64,000 nucleotides of DNA, taken from Actinomycetospora lemnae. Its GTDB lineage: Bacteria; Actinomycetota; Actinomycetes; Mycobacteriales; Pseudonocardiaceae. The DNA lies in NCBI RefSeq assembly GCF_028737315.1, contig NZ_JAQZAO010000002.1, positions 1-64,000 of the forward strand, in the 5' to 3' direction. The notes beneath the pieces are model-generated. The model worked only from the letters and a program-made list of their open reading frames with translations, had not been told where the DNA came from and searched no databases. This document shows positions 28,963-37,928 of the stretch, in pieces. The stretch's first letter is position 1. Each line of letters opens with the position of its first letter. The position numbers and the translations under genes were made by a program.

Positions 28963-30416
28963 GGGCGCTCCCCACCGGTCGCGTCGCCCGCCGCGGCGGC
29001 CAGGCGTGAGTGCCGTGCCCCGTAGAACGCCCAGAACACCAGCGCCACCGCGAGCCAGAGCACGAACACCACCAGCGTGATCCACTGCAGCCCGACGATG
29101 AGGTACAGGCACGCCGCGATCGAGAGGATCGGCGTCACCGGATAGCCCGGGACGCGGAACCCGCGGGGCAGGTCGGGCGCGGTGCGCCGCAGCACGATGA
29201 CGCCGACCGACACCACGCAGAACGCCACCAGCGTGCCGACGCTGACCAGGTCGGCGAGGACGTCGAGCGGCACGAGCCCCGCCAGCACGGCGACGCCGAC
29301 GCCGACGAGCAGGGTGGTCGGCACCGGGGTCAGCGTGCGGGGGTTCACCCGCGAGAGCAGCGGCGGCAGCATCCCGTCGCGGCTCATCGAGAACAGGATC
29401 CGCGTCTGCGCGTACATCGTCACCAGGGTGACACTGAAGATCGAGATGACGGCACCCGCCGCGATGACGATGCCCGGCCAGGCCGCCCCGGTCACCTCGC
29501 CCATGATCGCGGCGAGGCCGGCCTCCTGGCCCTCGAACTCGCCCCACGGTTGGGCCCCGAGCGCCGACACCGCGACGAGCAGGTAGACCACGGTGACGAC
29601 GACGAGCGCGAGCACCAGCGCGCGCGGCAGGTTGCGGCGCGGGTCGCGGACCTCCTCGCCGGCCGTCGACACCGCGTCGAGGCCGATGAACGAGAAGAAC
29701 ACCGTGCCCGCCGCCGCCCCGATGCCGCCGACGCCGAGCGGCGCGAACTGCGCGAAGTTGTCGGCGGTGAAGGCGGTGAACGCGATGGCCACGAACAGCA
29801 GCAGCACGCCGAGCTTGATCACCACCATGACGGCGTTGACCGCGGCCGACTCGCTGACCCCGCGCACCAGCAGCAGCGTGCAGAGGACGACGAGGACGAC
29901 GGCGGGCAGGTTGAACACGCCGCCCGCTCCGGGCGCGCCGGACAGGGCGTCGGGCACCCGGAGGCCGATCGTCGCCTCGAACAGCGCGTTGAGGTACTCC
30001 GACCAGCCCACCGCGACCGCGGCCGACGACACGAGGTACTCGAGGATCAGGCAGGCCGCGACCGCCATCGCCGCCGCCTCACCGAGCGTCGCGTAGGCGT
30101 AGGAGTACGACGACCCGGACACCGGCACCGCCGACGCGAGCTCGGCGTAGCAGAGCGCGGTCAGCCCGGCCGTGATCGCGGCGATGACGAACGACAGGAC
30201 CACCGCGGGCCCGGCCTCCGGCGTCGCCTCGGAGAGCACGAAGAAGATGCCGGTGCCGACCGTGGCGCCGATGCCGATCGCCGCGAGCTGGCCGAGGCCG
30301 ATCGAACGCTTGAGCTCGCCGCCCTCGTGCCCCGCGGAGGCGTCGGCGCCGCTCTCGGCAGCCATCGTGGTGACCGGTTTGCGCCGCAACCAGGCGGCGC
30401 GGTCGAGTGTCGGCAC
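28959..30416 (-). CDS. APC-family amino acid permease (cationic amino acid transporter type)
   Basis: 485 residues with about 12-13 membrane helices. GLGQLAAIGIGATVGTGIFFVLSEA is the conserved helix 1 with the substrate-binding GxG, and FFSFIGLDAVSTAGEEVRDPRRNLPRA is the typical CAT-family helix 6/loop. GTG 30416 gives VPTLDRAAWLRRKPVTTM, which matches CAT-type N-termini, and is preceded by GAGAGGGA. Likely a proton-coupled uptake or exchange of amino acids. Coupled to the universal stress protein gene. Confidence 0.87.
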   Translation of the reverse strand: MPTLDRAAWLRRKPVTTMAAESGADASAGHEGGELKRSIGLGQLAAIGIGATVGTGIFFVLSEATPEAGPAVVLSFVIAAITAGLTALCYAELASAVPVSGSSYSYAYATLGEAAAMAVAACLILEYLVSSAAVAVGWSEYLNALFEATIGLRVPDALSGAPGAGGVFNLPAVVLVVLCTLLLVRGVSESAAVNAVMVVIKLGVLLLFVAIAFTAFTADNFAQFAPLGVGGIGAAAGTVFFSFIGLDAVSTAGEEVRDPRRNLPRALVLALVVVTVVYLLVAVSALGAQPWGEFEGQEAGLAAIMGEVTGAAWPGIVIAAGAVISIFSVTLVTMYAQTRILFSMSRDGMLPPLLSRVNPRTLTPVPTTLLVGVGVAVLAGLVPLDVLADLVSVGTLVAFCVVSVGVIVLRRTAPDLPRGFRVPGYPVTPILSIAACLYLIVGLQWITLVVFVLWLAVALVFWAFYGARHSRLAAAAGDATGGERP

Positions 30417-30477
30417 GGCCGTCCCTCTCGAGCGTGCGAACGTCGGTCCCCTCACCCTCGAGCGGAGGAACGGCAGC

Positions 30478-31860
30478 CTAACGCGCGTTCGCGGCGGCCG
30501 CCCCGTGACTCGTCCGGCGTCCGATGACCAGCGCGACGACGGCCGCGAGGACCGTCACGACGCCGACCACCCACAGTCCGGCGCGCTGGCTGCCGGTCAG
30601 GTCGGCGAGGCCGCCGGTGACGTACGGGGCGACGAAGCCCGAGACGTTGCCCAGCGAGTTGATCAGCGCGATCCCGCCGGCGGCGGCGGCGCCCGTGAGG
30701 AACTGCGAGGGCAGCGGCCAGAACGTCGGCAGCGCCGAGCAGATGCCGACGGCACAGACGGTCACCGCGGCGATCGCCGAGAACGGGTCCTGCAGGTAGA
30801 GCGCGATGGGGATGGCGATGCCGCCGACGAGCATCGGCAGTGCGAGCCACCAGCGCCGCCCGCTCTCGCCGGCGAGGAAGCCGCCGTCGGTGCGCGCGGC
30901 GGCCCGGTCGGCCGCGCGGCTCCACAGCACCATCCCGATCGCGGCGACGGCGTAGGGCACCGACGTGACCAGGCCCTTCTCGATCGTGTCGAGCTTCGTG
31001 CCGAACTGCTGCTCGAAGCCGGCGACGATCGTGGGCAGGAAGAAGCCGAGCGCGTAGAGGCCGTAGGTGACGCCGAAGTAGACGAAGGCCAGCACGAGGA
31101 TCCGGGGCGCGGTCAGCGCCCGGCGCAGCGGCCAGTGGCCGGCGGCCTCGACCTGGGCGGACTCGGCGTCGAGGCGGGCCCGCAGCCAGCGCCGCTCGTC
31201 GTCGGCGAGCCAGCGGGCGTCCTCGGGCCGGTCGGTGAGCGCCCACAGGGTGAGCAACCCGAGCAGGATCGCCGGGATGCCCTCGAACAGGAACATCACC
31301 CGCCAGCCCGACAGGCCGAACAGCCCGTCGCCCGCCTGGATGATCAGGGCGCTGACCGTCGAGCCGACCGCGGTCGACACCGGCACCGCGACCATGAACC
31401 AGCCGACCGCCCGCGCCCGGTACTCGGCCGGGAACCAGAAGGTCAGGTACAGGATGATCCCGGGGAAGAAGCCCGCCTCGGCGACGCCGAGCAGGAACCG
31501 CAGGATGATCAGGACGGTGGCGTTCGGCGTGAACGCCATGACCGTCGCGACGATCCCCCAGGACACCAGGATCCGGGTGATCCACCGCCGCGCCCCGAAG
31601 CGGTGCAGGGCGAGGTTGCTCGGCACCTCGAGCAGCAGGTAGCCGACGAAGAAGATCCCCGACGCCAGCCCGAACACCGTCGCGGTCAGGCCCAGCTCGG
31701 CGTTCATGCCGTTCGGGCCGGCGAAGCCGATGTTGACGCGGTCCAGGTAGTTGACGAAGTACAGCAGCCCCAGCAGGGGCATCAGCCGGCGGACGACCTT
31801 GCGCAGCGTCCGCCGGCCGAGATCACTGTCCGTGCTCGGTCCGCTCGTCTCCGTCGACAC
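30478..31860 (-). CDS. MFS transporter, anion:cation symporter (ACS) family
   Basis: 460 residues, 12 predicted helices. LLYFVNYLDRVNIGFAG in helix 1 and RFLLGVAEAGFFPGIILYL in helix 4 are the signatures of the ACS branch (phthalate, tartrate, 4-hydroxyphenylacetate and glucarate permeases). Substrate is probably an organic acid. GTG 31860. It stands 61 bp downstream-side from the APC gene start on the same strand and is not clearly in an operon with it. No catabolic genes are adjacent to identify the substrate. Confidence 0.87.
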   Translation of the reverse strand: MSTETSGPSTDSDLGRRTLRKVVRRLMPLLGLLYFVNYLDRVNIGFAGPNGMNAELGLTATVFGLASGIFFVGYLLLEVPSNLALHRFGARRWITRILVSWGIVATVMAFTPNATVLIILRFLLGVAEAGFFPGIILYLTFWFPAEYRARAVGWFMVAVPVSTAVGSTVSALIIQAGDGLFGLSGWRVMFLFEGIPAILLGLLTLWALTDRPEDARWLADDERRWLRARLDAESAQVEAAGHWPLRRALTAPRILVLAFVYFGVTYGLYALGFFLPTIVAGFEQQFGTKLDTIEKGLVTSVPYAVAAIGMVLWSRAADRAAARTDGGFLAGESGRRWWLALPMLVGGIAIPIALYLQDPFSAIAAVTVCAVGICSALPTFWPLPSQFLTGAAAAGGIALINSLGNVSGFVAPYVTGGLADLTGSQRAGLWVVGVVTVLAAVVALVIGRRTSHGAAAANAR

Positions 31861-31899
31861 CCGCTCAGTGGACCAGGCGTGTCACGGCGCTGTGAAGTC

Positions 31900-32772
31900 C
31901 TACTTGCAGCTGCGCAGTGCCGACACGTCGGGGGAGCCGCCGCGCTCGAACGAGATGTGCACGTGGTCCTCGTGGTTGGCCGTGGCGCCGCCGCGGTCCT
32001 CCATGCCCTCCCAGCCGGACCCGGTGTTGATCCGCTGGTCCCAGATGACGTACGAGACGCCGAGCTCGTCCTTGTTCTCGACGATGCAGTCGGCGATCGC
32101 GTCGCCGCTCGTGGTCATGAAGTCGAGCGCGTAGCCGTCCGGGTGGTCGGACTGCCCGCCGCGGCTGCCGACGCCGAGCACGTCGTGGCCGGGGAAGACG
32201 CACTCCATCGCGTTGCCGACCTCCTGGACGGAGTCGGCGACCCCGCCGTAGGAGCCCGAGGCCCCGCAGTTCGTCACCGAGGCGGTGCGCTCCTGCTCGG
32301 CCGCCCGTTCCTGCGCGGCCTGCTGCGCGCGCCGCTCCTCGGCGGCCCGGGCCCGGGCCTCGCGGGCGGTCGCGGCGTCCGCGGCGCGGTCGCGCTCGGT
32401 CGCCTTGATGAGGTCCGCCGACGCGGCGCTCGTGCCCGGGCCGCTGACGGGGGCGACGGCCGAGCGCGCACCGGACGCCGACGAGGACGGGCCGGCGAGG
32501 GCGGCACCCTGCGCGGAGAGCTCGAGGGTGGTCGCGGCGCCCTGCGGGTCCTGGTCGGGCAGGGCGATGACCGCCGGCCCGACGAGGGCGAGCGCGCTGC
32601 CGGTCAGGCCCGCGGCGAGCGCGCCGTGCCGGATCGCCGAGCGACCGGGGGAGCGGTGCCGGGAGCCGCCGCGGACGGCGCCCACGGGCATGACGAACGG
32701 GACGGTGCGGGGCTCGCGTCGACGCGGTGCTTCGTGCGCGTCACGGCCCCTGGGGGAGCGTTGCCGTGTCAC
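31900..32772 (-). CDS. Secreted protein with peptidase M15-like (ARB-07466-type) C-terminal domain
   Basis: 290 residues. Arg-rich N-terminus, a hydrophobic segment (about 60-83, GALAAGLTGSALALVGPAVIAL) serving as signal anchor, an Ala/Arg/Glu-rich coiled-coil (about 135-175), then a domain with GGQSDHPDGYALDF and ANHEDHVHISFE. The H..D...D and H.DHVH residues are the zinc site of M15/LAS-type peptidases; cysteines suggest a disulfide outside the cell. Probably acts on the wall or binds it. GTG 32772 was chosen from the basic cluster and promoter position. Confidence 0.78.
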   Translation of the reverse strand: MTRQRSPRGRDAHEAPRRREPRTVPFVMPVGAVRGGSRHRSPGRSAIRHGALAAGLTGSALALVGPAVIALPDQDPQGAATTLELSAQGAALAGPSSSASGARSAVAPVSGPGTSAASADLIKATERDRAADAATAREARARAAEERRAQQAAQERAAEQERTASVTNCGASGSYGGVADSVQEVGNAMECVFPGHDVLGVGSRGGQSDHPDGYALDFMTTSGDAIADCIVENKDELGVSYVIWDQRINTGSGWEGMEDRGGATANHEDHVHISFERGGSPDVSALRSCK

Positions 32773-33027
32773 GTGCTGCCTTCCACTCACGGGAACGGCC
32801 CGGCGACACCGTCGGGGTCGGTGGTCGCCGATCGGGGAGAGCGAGGTCAACCGTGGGGGGAGCCGTGACCTGCTCGTGACCGTTCCGTGAGCGACAGTAG
32901 ACGAACCGGACGCGGGGATCCGGCGGGGTTGCCTGCTCCACGGCGGGCGGGGAGCACCGCGCGGTCGGCGGTCACGCCGCGCGACGCCGGGACCGCTCGT
33001 CGTCACCACCGTCGACGGGCGGCGTCC
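32773..33027. other. 255-bp upstream region of the secreted protein
   Basis: On the minus strand TACTGT near 32897-32902 is a likely -10, leaving a leader of about 120 nt. In the leader CGGCGAC and GTCGCCG arms could pair. I looked for the conserved bases of a cyclic-di-AMP (ydaO) riboswitch, common before such genes, and did not find them. Confidence 0.35.
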
Positions 33028-34011
33028 TCAGCAGGCGAGACGGTCCGCGATCGCCCGGCCGAGCAGGGTGCCCGAGCGCCAGGCCGTCTCGATCTTCGGG
33101 CTGCCCCAGCCGTCGCCGCACAGCCCGACGAGGTCGTCGGTGAGCAGGAAGTCGTGCTCGCGCGGCTCCGCCGGGCTCGCGTACGACCAGCGGTGGGCGT
33201 GGGTCCAGGCCGGCGCGTCGTCCAGGCCGAGCAGCGCGGTGACCGCGGCGACCACGGGCGGGATGGCGCCGTCGGGGTCGTCGAGGTGGCGGCGGGCGCG
33301 CTCGGCGGTGGAGTGCGCGACGAGCACCGGGGCGTCGTCGCCGCGCCGGTCGCCGTCGTCGGCGACGAGGTCGACGTCGGGGTGCCCGTTGACGAACGCG
33401 GCGGGGAAGCGTTCCCAGGAGCGGTGCCCGTAGCCCAGAGCCACGGAGATCACCGGCTCCCACGCCCGGCCGGCGACGACCTCGCCGGCGCGCAGGGCAG
33501 GGTGCAGGAGGCGGGCGGCCTGCGGATCGGGCATCGCGAGCACGACCGCGCGGGCCGCGAGCCCGTCGACGGCGGGGCCGGGGGTGACGACCTCGACGGT
33601 GTGGCCGGTGGCGACGTCCACCCCCTCGGCGAGGTCGGCGACCAGCGAGCGCAGCCCGCCGGGCGCGCACCACCGCTGCGGGCCCTGCTTCGACGACCAG
33701 GTGCCGTCGGCGTCGTGGCTCGCGAGCGTGTCGGTCCAGGGGCGGGCGAGCCCGCGGGCGTGCCAGTCGTCGACGACGGCCGAGAACTCGTCGTCGCGCA
33801 CCGTGAAGTAGGCGGCCCCGAGGTCCACCACGTGATCGGCGCCCGGGGGCAGCGGCCGGCTCGTCATCCGCCCGCCGACGCGGTGCGCGCGCTCCAGCAC
33901 CCGGGCGGGCGTGCCGGCCGCGGCCAGCGCCCGCGCGCAGGCGATGCCGCTGATGCCGCCACCGACGACGAGGACGTCGGACCGCACCGGCGGCGTGCCG
34001 GCACCCGTCAC
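33028..34011 (-). CDS. FAD/NAD(P)-dependent amine-oxidase-like (renalase-type) flavoprotein
   Basis: 327 residues. DVLVVGGGISGIACARALAAAG followed by LERAHRVGGRMTSR is the dinucleotide-binding fold plus GG motif of the renalase/amine-oxidase group, and the C-terminus has LCGDGWGSPKIETAWRSG, the second FAD contact. These enzymes oxidise amines or dihydropyridine forms of NAD(P). Substrate not known here. GTG 34011 overlaps the TGA of the CBS-domain gene (GTGA), making a three-gene unit with the two CNNM/CBS proteins. Confidence 0.82.
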   Translation of the reverse strand: MTGAGTPPVRSDVLVVGGGISGIACARALAAAGTPARVLERAHRVGGRMTSRPLPPGADHVVDLGAAYFTVRDDEFSAVVDDWHARGLARPWTDTLASHDADGTWSSKQGPQRWCAPGGLRSLVADLAEGVDVATGHTVEVVTPGPAVDGLAARAVVLAMPDPQAARLLHPALRAGEVVAGRAWEPVISVALGYGHRSWERFPAAFVNGHPDVDLVADDGDRRGDDAPVLVAHSTAERARRHLDDPDGAIPPVVAAVTALLGLDDAPAWTHAHRWSYASPAEPREHDFLLTDDLVGLCGDGWGSPKIETAWRSGTLLGRAIADRLAC

Positions 34012-35195
34012 GTCCGCGCCCCCGACCGGTAGACGTGCGTGCTGTCGCGCACCGTGCCCACGTACTCCTCGACGAGGTCCTCCAGGGCGACCAGGCCCAC
34101 GGTCGACCCCTCCTCGTCCACGGCCCGCGCGAGGTGGGAGCCCTCGCGCCGCAGGGCCGCCAGCGCCTCGTCCACCGGCGCGGAGAGCGCCAGCTCGGGC
34201 AGCGCCCGGACCCGGTCGGCCGGGACGGGCTGGTCGCCCGCCTCGTCGTCGGAGCGGCCGTCGCCGTCCGCGTCACCGAGGTCGAGGACGTCCTTGACGT
34301 GCAGGTACCCGTCGAGGGCGACCACCGGCTCGTGGTCGGGCACCTCGTCGCCCTCGCCGGGGGAGATCGGCGTGGTGCCGAGCTCGTGGCGGTGGACGTC
34401 GAGGCGCGGGTGGGCGTCGGGGGCGAGCGGGGCCTGGACGGGGAAGCGGGAGAAGCCGGTGCGGGCGACGGCCTCCTCCACCGCGCCGACCGTGGGGTTG
34501 GGCGGCAGGACGGTGACCCGGTCGAGCGGGATCATGACGTCGGCGACGGTGTGCTCCGCCGAGCTCAGCGCCTGGGTCAGCCGCCGGGTCTGCGAGGCGT
34601 CGAGCAGCCCCTCGCGGCGTGACTCCGAGAGCATGTCGGCGATCTCCTGCGGCGTGTAGGCCGCCTCCCGTTCGTCGACGGGGGTCACCCCGAAGAGCCG
34701 CAGCACGTGGTTGGCCACCCAGTTGAGCACCACGATGACCGGCCGCGTGACCTTGAGGAAGGCCACCAGCGCGGGGACGAGCCACAGCGACGTGCGCTCC
34801 GGCCCGGCGATGGCGATGTTCTTGGGGACCATCTCGCCGATGACGATGTGCAGGATCGTCACGATGGTCAGCGCGACCACGAACGCGATCGGGTGGATGA
34901 GCACCTCGGGCACCCCGACCGGCAGCAGCACGCGTTCGAGCTGGTGGGCCACGGCGGGCTCGCCGAGCGAGCCGAGGGCCAGCGAGCAGATCGTGATCCC
35001 GAGCTGGGCGGCGGCGAGCATCATCGAGAGGTGCTCGGAGGCGCGCAGCACGGTGGAGGCGCCGGAGGTGCCCTCGGCCTGCAGGGCCTCGAGGCGGTCA
35101 CGGCGTGCGGTGATCAGCGAGAACTCGGCGCCGACGAAGAACGCGTTGGCCCCGAGCAGCGCGATCATCAGCAGCAGCGCGACGGTGTCGCTCAC
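34008..35195 (-). CDS. CNNM/CBS-domain membrane protein (hemolysin-C/CorC family), second copy
   Basis: 395 residues. An N-terminal DUF21 membrane domain (residues 1-195, with GANAFFVGAEFSLITARRDRLEAL and HIVIGEMVPKNIAIAGP) is followed by two CBS domains (VADVMIPLDRVTVLPPNP; ALSAPVDEALAALR). The CBS region has an acidic insert of about 60 residues, and no C-terminal CorC_HlyC domain is present. The family handles magnesium or cobalt export. ATG 35195 overlaps the stop of its paralogue (ATGA). The pair corresponds to mycobacterial Rv1841c/Rv1842c. Confidence 0.87.
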   Translation of the reverse strand: MSDTVALLLMIALLGANAFFVGAEFSLITARRDRLEALQAEGTSGASTVLRASEHLSMMLAAAQLGITICSLALGSLGEPAVAHQLERVLLPVGVPEVLIHPIAFVVALTIVTILHIVIGEMVPKNIAIAGPERTSLWLVPALVAFLKVTRPVIVVLNWVANHVLRLFGVTPVDEREAAYTPQEIADMLSESRREGLLDASQTRRLTQALSSAEHTVADVMIPLDRVTVLPPNPTVGAVEEAVARTGFSRFPVQAPLAPDAHPRLDVHRHELGTTPISPGEGDEVPDHEPVVALDGYLHVKDVLDLGDADGDGRSDDEAGDQPVPADRVRALPELALSAPVDEALAALRREGSHLARAVDEEGSTVGLVALEDLVEEYVGTVRDSTHVYRSGART

Positions 35196-36550
35196 GAGCC
35201 CTCCTCCGCCCCGCTCACGGTGACCGCGGCCGCCTCGACCTTCGGCGGGCGCACCACCCGGACCTCGGAGATCCGGCGGCCGTCGACGCGCGTGACGATG
35301 AGCTGCCAGTCGTCGTGGGTCACGGCGTCACCGACGTTGGCCAGGCGCTGCAGCTCCGCGACGACGTAGCCCGCGAGCGTCTCGTAGACCTCGCTCTCCG
35401 GGAATCCCCAGCCCACCAGGTCCTCGAGCTCGTCGGGGCGCAGCATGCCGGAGACGATCCAGCTGTCGGGCCCCTCGCCGCGCACGCGGGCCGCCTCGCC
35501 GCGGTCGTGCTCGTCGCGGACGTCGCCGACGATCTCCTCGACGAGGTCCTCGAGGGTGACGATGCCGGCGGTGCCGCCGTACTCGTCGACCACCAGCGCC
35601 ATCTGCAGCCCGGCCCCGCGCAGGCGGTCGAGCAGCTCGTCGCCGTCGAGGGAGTCGGGCACCGTGGTGGCCGTCCGCATGAGGTTGCGCAGCTTCGTGG
35701 TGGCCCGCCGGGCCCGCGGCTCGGAGAACGCCTGCTTGACGTGCACGACGCCCTTGATGTCGTCGAGGTCGCGGTCGACCACGGGGAAGCGGGAGAAGCC
35801 GGTGCGCACGGTGGCGGCGAGCAGATCGTCCACCGTGTCGTCCTGGGAGAGCGACTCGACCCGCACGCGGGGGGTCATCAGCTCGTCGGCGCGGCGCTCG
35901 CTGACCCGCAGCGAGCGCGCCATGACCTCGGCGGTGCCCTCGTCGAGCGTGCCCTGCTGGGCGCTCGTGGCCACCAGCGAGCCGAGCTCCTGCGGCGAGC
36001 GCGCCGAGCGCAGCTCCTCGGCGGGCTCGATCCCGAGCCGCCGCACGATCCAGTTCGCCGAGCCGTTCAGCCCGCTGATGAAGAAGGAGAAGATCCGGGA
36101 GAAGCCGGCCTGGAGACCGGCGACCATGCGCGCCGTGCCCAGCGGGCGCGCGATGGCGAGGTTCTTGGGCACGAGCTCGCCGAAGGTCATCGACAGCGCG
36201 GTGGCGACGACCAGCGCGATGATCGCCGCCGTGCCGACGGCCGCGCCCGGGGGCAGGCCGACGTCCTCGAGCAGCGGGGAGATCAGCGTCGCGATGGCCG
36301 GCTCGGAGAGGTAGCCGGTGATCAGCGTGGTGATGGTGATGCCCAGCTGGGCGCCGGAGAGCTCGAACGACAGGTTGCGGTGGGCCCGCTGGACGATCTT
36401 GGCGCGGCGGTCGCCCACCTCGGCGACGTGGTTGTCGATCTGGCTGCGCTCGAGGCTGGTCAGGGAGAACTCGGCGGCGACGAAGATCGCCGTCGTGAAG
36501 GTGACGGCGACGAACCCGACCAGGCCCAGCACCGACAGGAGGACGTCCAC
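35192..36550 (-). CDS. CNNM/CBS-domain membrane protein (hemolysin-C/CorC family), first copy
   Basis: 452 residues with the full order: DUF21 membrane domain (about 1-200), paired CBS domains (ELMTPRVRVESLSQDDTV; ALVVDEYGGTAGIVTLEDLVEEIVGD) and a C-terminal transporter-associated CorC_HlyC domain (from about 375). The EYGGTAGIVTLEDL motif binds nucleotide in magnesium-transport relatives. GTG 36550. First gene of a tightly overlapping unit with the shorter copy and the flavoprotein. The two copies probably form a heterodimer, inferred from coupling. Confidence 0.88.
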   Translation of the reverse strand: MDVLLSVLGLVGFVAVTFTTAIFVAAEFSLTSLERSQIDNHVAEVGDRRAKIVQRAHRNLSFELSGAQLGITITTLITGYLSEPAIATLISPLLEDVGLPPGAAVGTAAIIALVVATALSMTFGELVPKNLAIARPLGTARMVAGLQAGFSRIFSFFISGLNGSANWIVRRLGIEPAEELRSARSPQELGSLVATSAQQGTLDEGTAEVMARSLRVSERRADELMTPRVRVESLSQDDTVDDLLAATVRTGFSRFPVVDRDLDDIKGVVHVKQAFSEPRARRATTKLRNLMRTATTVPDSLDGDELLDRLRGAGLQMALVVDEYGGTAGIVTLEDLVEEIVGDVRDEHDRGEAARVRGEGPDSWIVSGMLRPDELEDLVGWGFPESEVYETLAGYVVAELQRLANVGDAVTHDDWQLIVTRVDGRRISEVRVVRPPKVEAAAVTVSGAEEGS

Positions 36551-36569
36551 GATCGTTCGAGTCCCCGCC

Positions 36570-37043
36570 TCAGCCCGTCGTCAACCGAGTCAGCCGGGCC
36601 GGGAACCCGCCGGTGGCGATCGGCCCCCACCGCTCGACCGTCAGCCGGATCAGCGACTTCCCCTGCTTCGCCATCGCCTCGCGGTACTCGTCCCAGTCGG
36701 GGTGCTCGCCCGAGATGGACCGGAAGTACTCGCACAGCGGCTCGAGCGCGTCGGGCAGGTCGAGCACCTCCGCGGTGCCCTCGACGTGCACCCAGGGGCC
36801 GTCGAAGTCGTCGGAGAGCACGCACATCGCCACCCGCGGGTCGCGGCGCACGTTGCCGACCTTCGCCCGCTCCGGGTAGGTCGACACGAGCAGGCGGCCC
36901 TCGGCGTCGATCCCGAGGGTCACCGGGGAGGTCTGCTCACCCCCGTCGCGGCGGTGGGTGACGACGATCGCCTTGTGCCGCGTGCGCAGGAACGCGTCGA
37001 GCTCCTCGCGGGAGACCCGGTCGTTCGTCGCCACGTTCGCCAT
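36570..37043 (-). CDS. PPOX-class F420-dependent oxidoreductase
   Basis: 157 residues, split beta-barrel flavin-binding fold. RRDGGEQTSPVTLGIDAEG, YPERAKVGNVRRDPRVAM and GPWVHVEGTAEVLDLP are typical of the Rv1155/Rv2991-type F420-dependent reductases. It binds cofactor F420 and reduces small molecules; the natural substrate is unknown. ATG 37043 has TACGCT ending 7 nt upstream on its strand. It lies 19 bp upstream of the CBS operon and is divergent from an SDR. Confidence 0.87.
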   Translation of the reverse strand: MANVATNDRVSREELDAFLRTRHKAIVVTHRRDGGEQTSPVTLGIDAEGRLLVSTYPERAKVGNVRRDPRVAMCVLSDDFDGPWVHVEGTAEVLDLPDALEPLCEYFRSISGEHPDWDEYREAMAKQGKSLIRLTVERWGPIATGGFPARLTRLTTG

Positions 37044-37050
37044 GGCGACG

Positions 37051-37086
37051 AGCGTAGCCGCGGGTACCGGCCGTCCCCTCTACGGT
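37051..37086. promoter_or_regulatory. Divergent leaderless -10 elements (PPOX gene and SDR gene)
   Basis: Minus strand TACGCT (37056-37051) ends 7 nt before ATG 37043. Plus strand TACGGT (37081-37086) ends 8 nt before GTG 37095. Confidence 0.5.
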
Positions 37087-37094
37087 GATCGGCC

Positions 37095-37823
37095 GTGGGT
37101 GCACTGGAGGGCCGGCGGGTCCTGGTCACGGGCGCGTCGTCGGGCATCGGGGCGGCGGTGGCGCGGGCGGCCGCGGACGCCGGCGCGGTGGTCGGGCTGC
37201 TGGCCCGGCGTGCGGATCGTCTGGCAGCGCTGGCCGACGAGGTCGGGGGCCACGCCGCCGTCGCCGACGTCACCGATGCGACGGCGGTCACCGACGCCGT
37301 GGACCGGCTGGTCCGGGACCTCGGCGGGCTCGACGCCGTGGTGGCCGCGGCCGGGACGTTGCACCTCGGGGCGGTGGGGGAGACGGACCCGCAGCGCTGG
37401 CGCGAGGTGTTCGACGTCAACGTCTCCGGCCTGCTCGCGACCGCCCACGCGGCGCTGCCGCACCTCGGCGGGGGCAGCAGCTTCGTGACGATCTCGTCGA
37501 TGTCCGGGCGGCGTGTGCCGACGGCCGCCGGCGGGGTGTACGCGGCGAGCAAGCACGCCGCCCACGCCGTCGACGAGACCCTGCGCCGCGAGGCGGGCCC
37601 GCGCGGCGTGCGGGTGACCACCGTGGCGCCGGGCTTCGTGGCCACCGACCTCCTGGCCGCCGACGAGCCGGGGCGCGAGGACGTCAGATCCTTCCGCGAA
37701 CGGATGCACGCCCTGGGCCTGACGCCCGAGCACATCGCAGCCGCCGTGGTGCACGTGCTCGGCCTGCCGCCGGAGGTGTGCGTGGTGGAGTACGCCCTGA
37801 CGTCGACCGCCCAGCAGGCGTGA
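37095..37823 (+). CDS. Short-chain dehydrogenase/reductase
   Basis: 242 residues. TGASSGIG cofactor loop (about 12-19), AAAG in place of NNAG, SS...YAASK catalytic set with Tyr and Lys in GGVYAASKHAAHAV. The pattern RPDR-like ARRADRL after strand 2 suggests NADP preference. The C-terminus LPPEVCVVEYALTSTAQ is characteristic of the YdfG/serine-dehydrogenase-like group. Substrate unknown. GTG 37095. Confidence 0.85.
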   Translation: MGALEGRRVLVTGASSGIGAAVARAAADAGAVVGLLARRADRLAALADEVGGHAAVADVTDATAVTDAVDRLVRDLGGLDAVVAAAGTLHLGAVGETDPQRWREVFDVNVSGLLATAHAALPHLGGGSSFVTISSMSGRRVPTAAGGVYAASKHAAHAVDETLRREAGPRGVRVTTVAPGFVATDLLAADEPGREDVRSFRERMHALGLTPEHIAAAVVHVLGLPPEVCVVEYALTSTAQQA

Positions 37824-37928
37824 GCGGGCCCGGTTCGGTGACCTGCGCCGCACGCGGTGGCGGCGGACCCCACGGTCGCGAGAACAATGTCCCGCCATGT
37901 GCGACGGAGCGCGGGGGATGACGGGCCC

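Noticed and set aside
32773..33027. Possible cyclic-di-AMP (ydaO-type) riboswitch before the secreted peptidase-like gene
   Set aside because: The gene type made it likely, but the conserved GGGTGAATC-like and GGGGAACC-like elements of the aptamer are absent.
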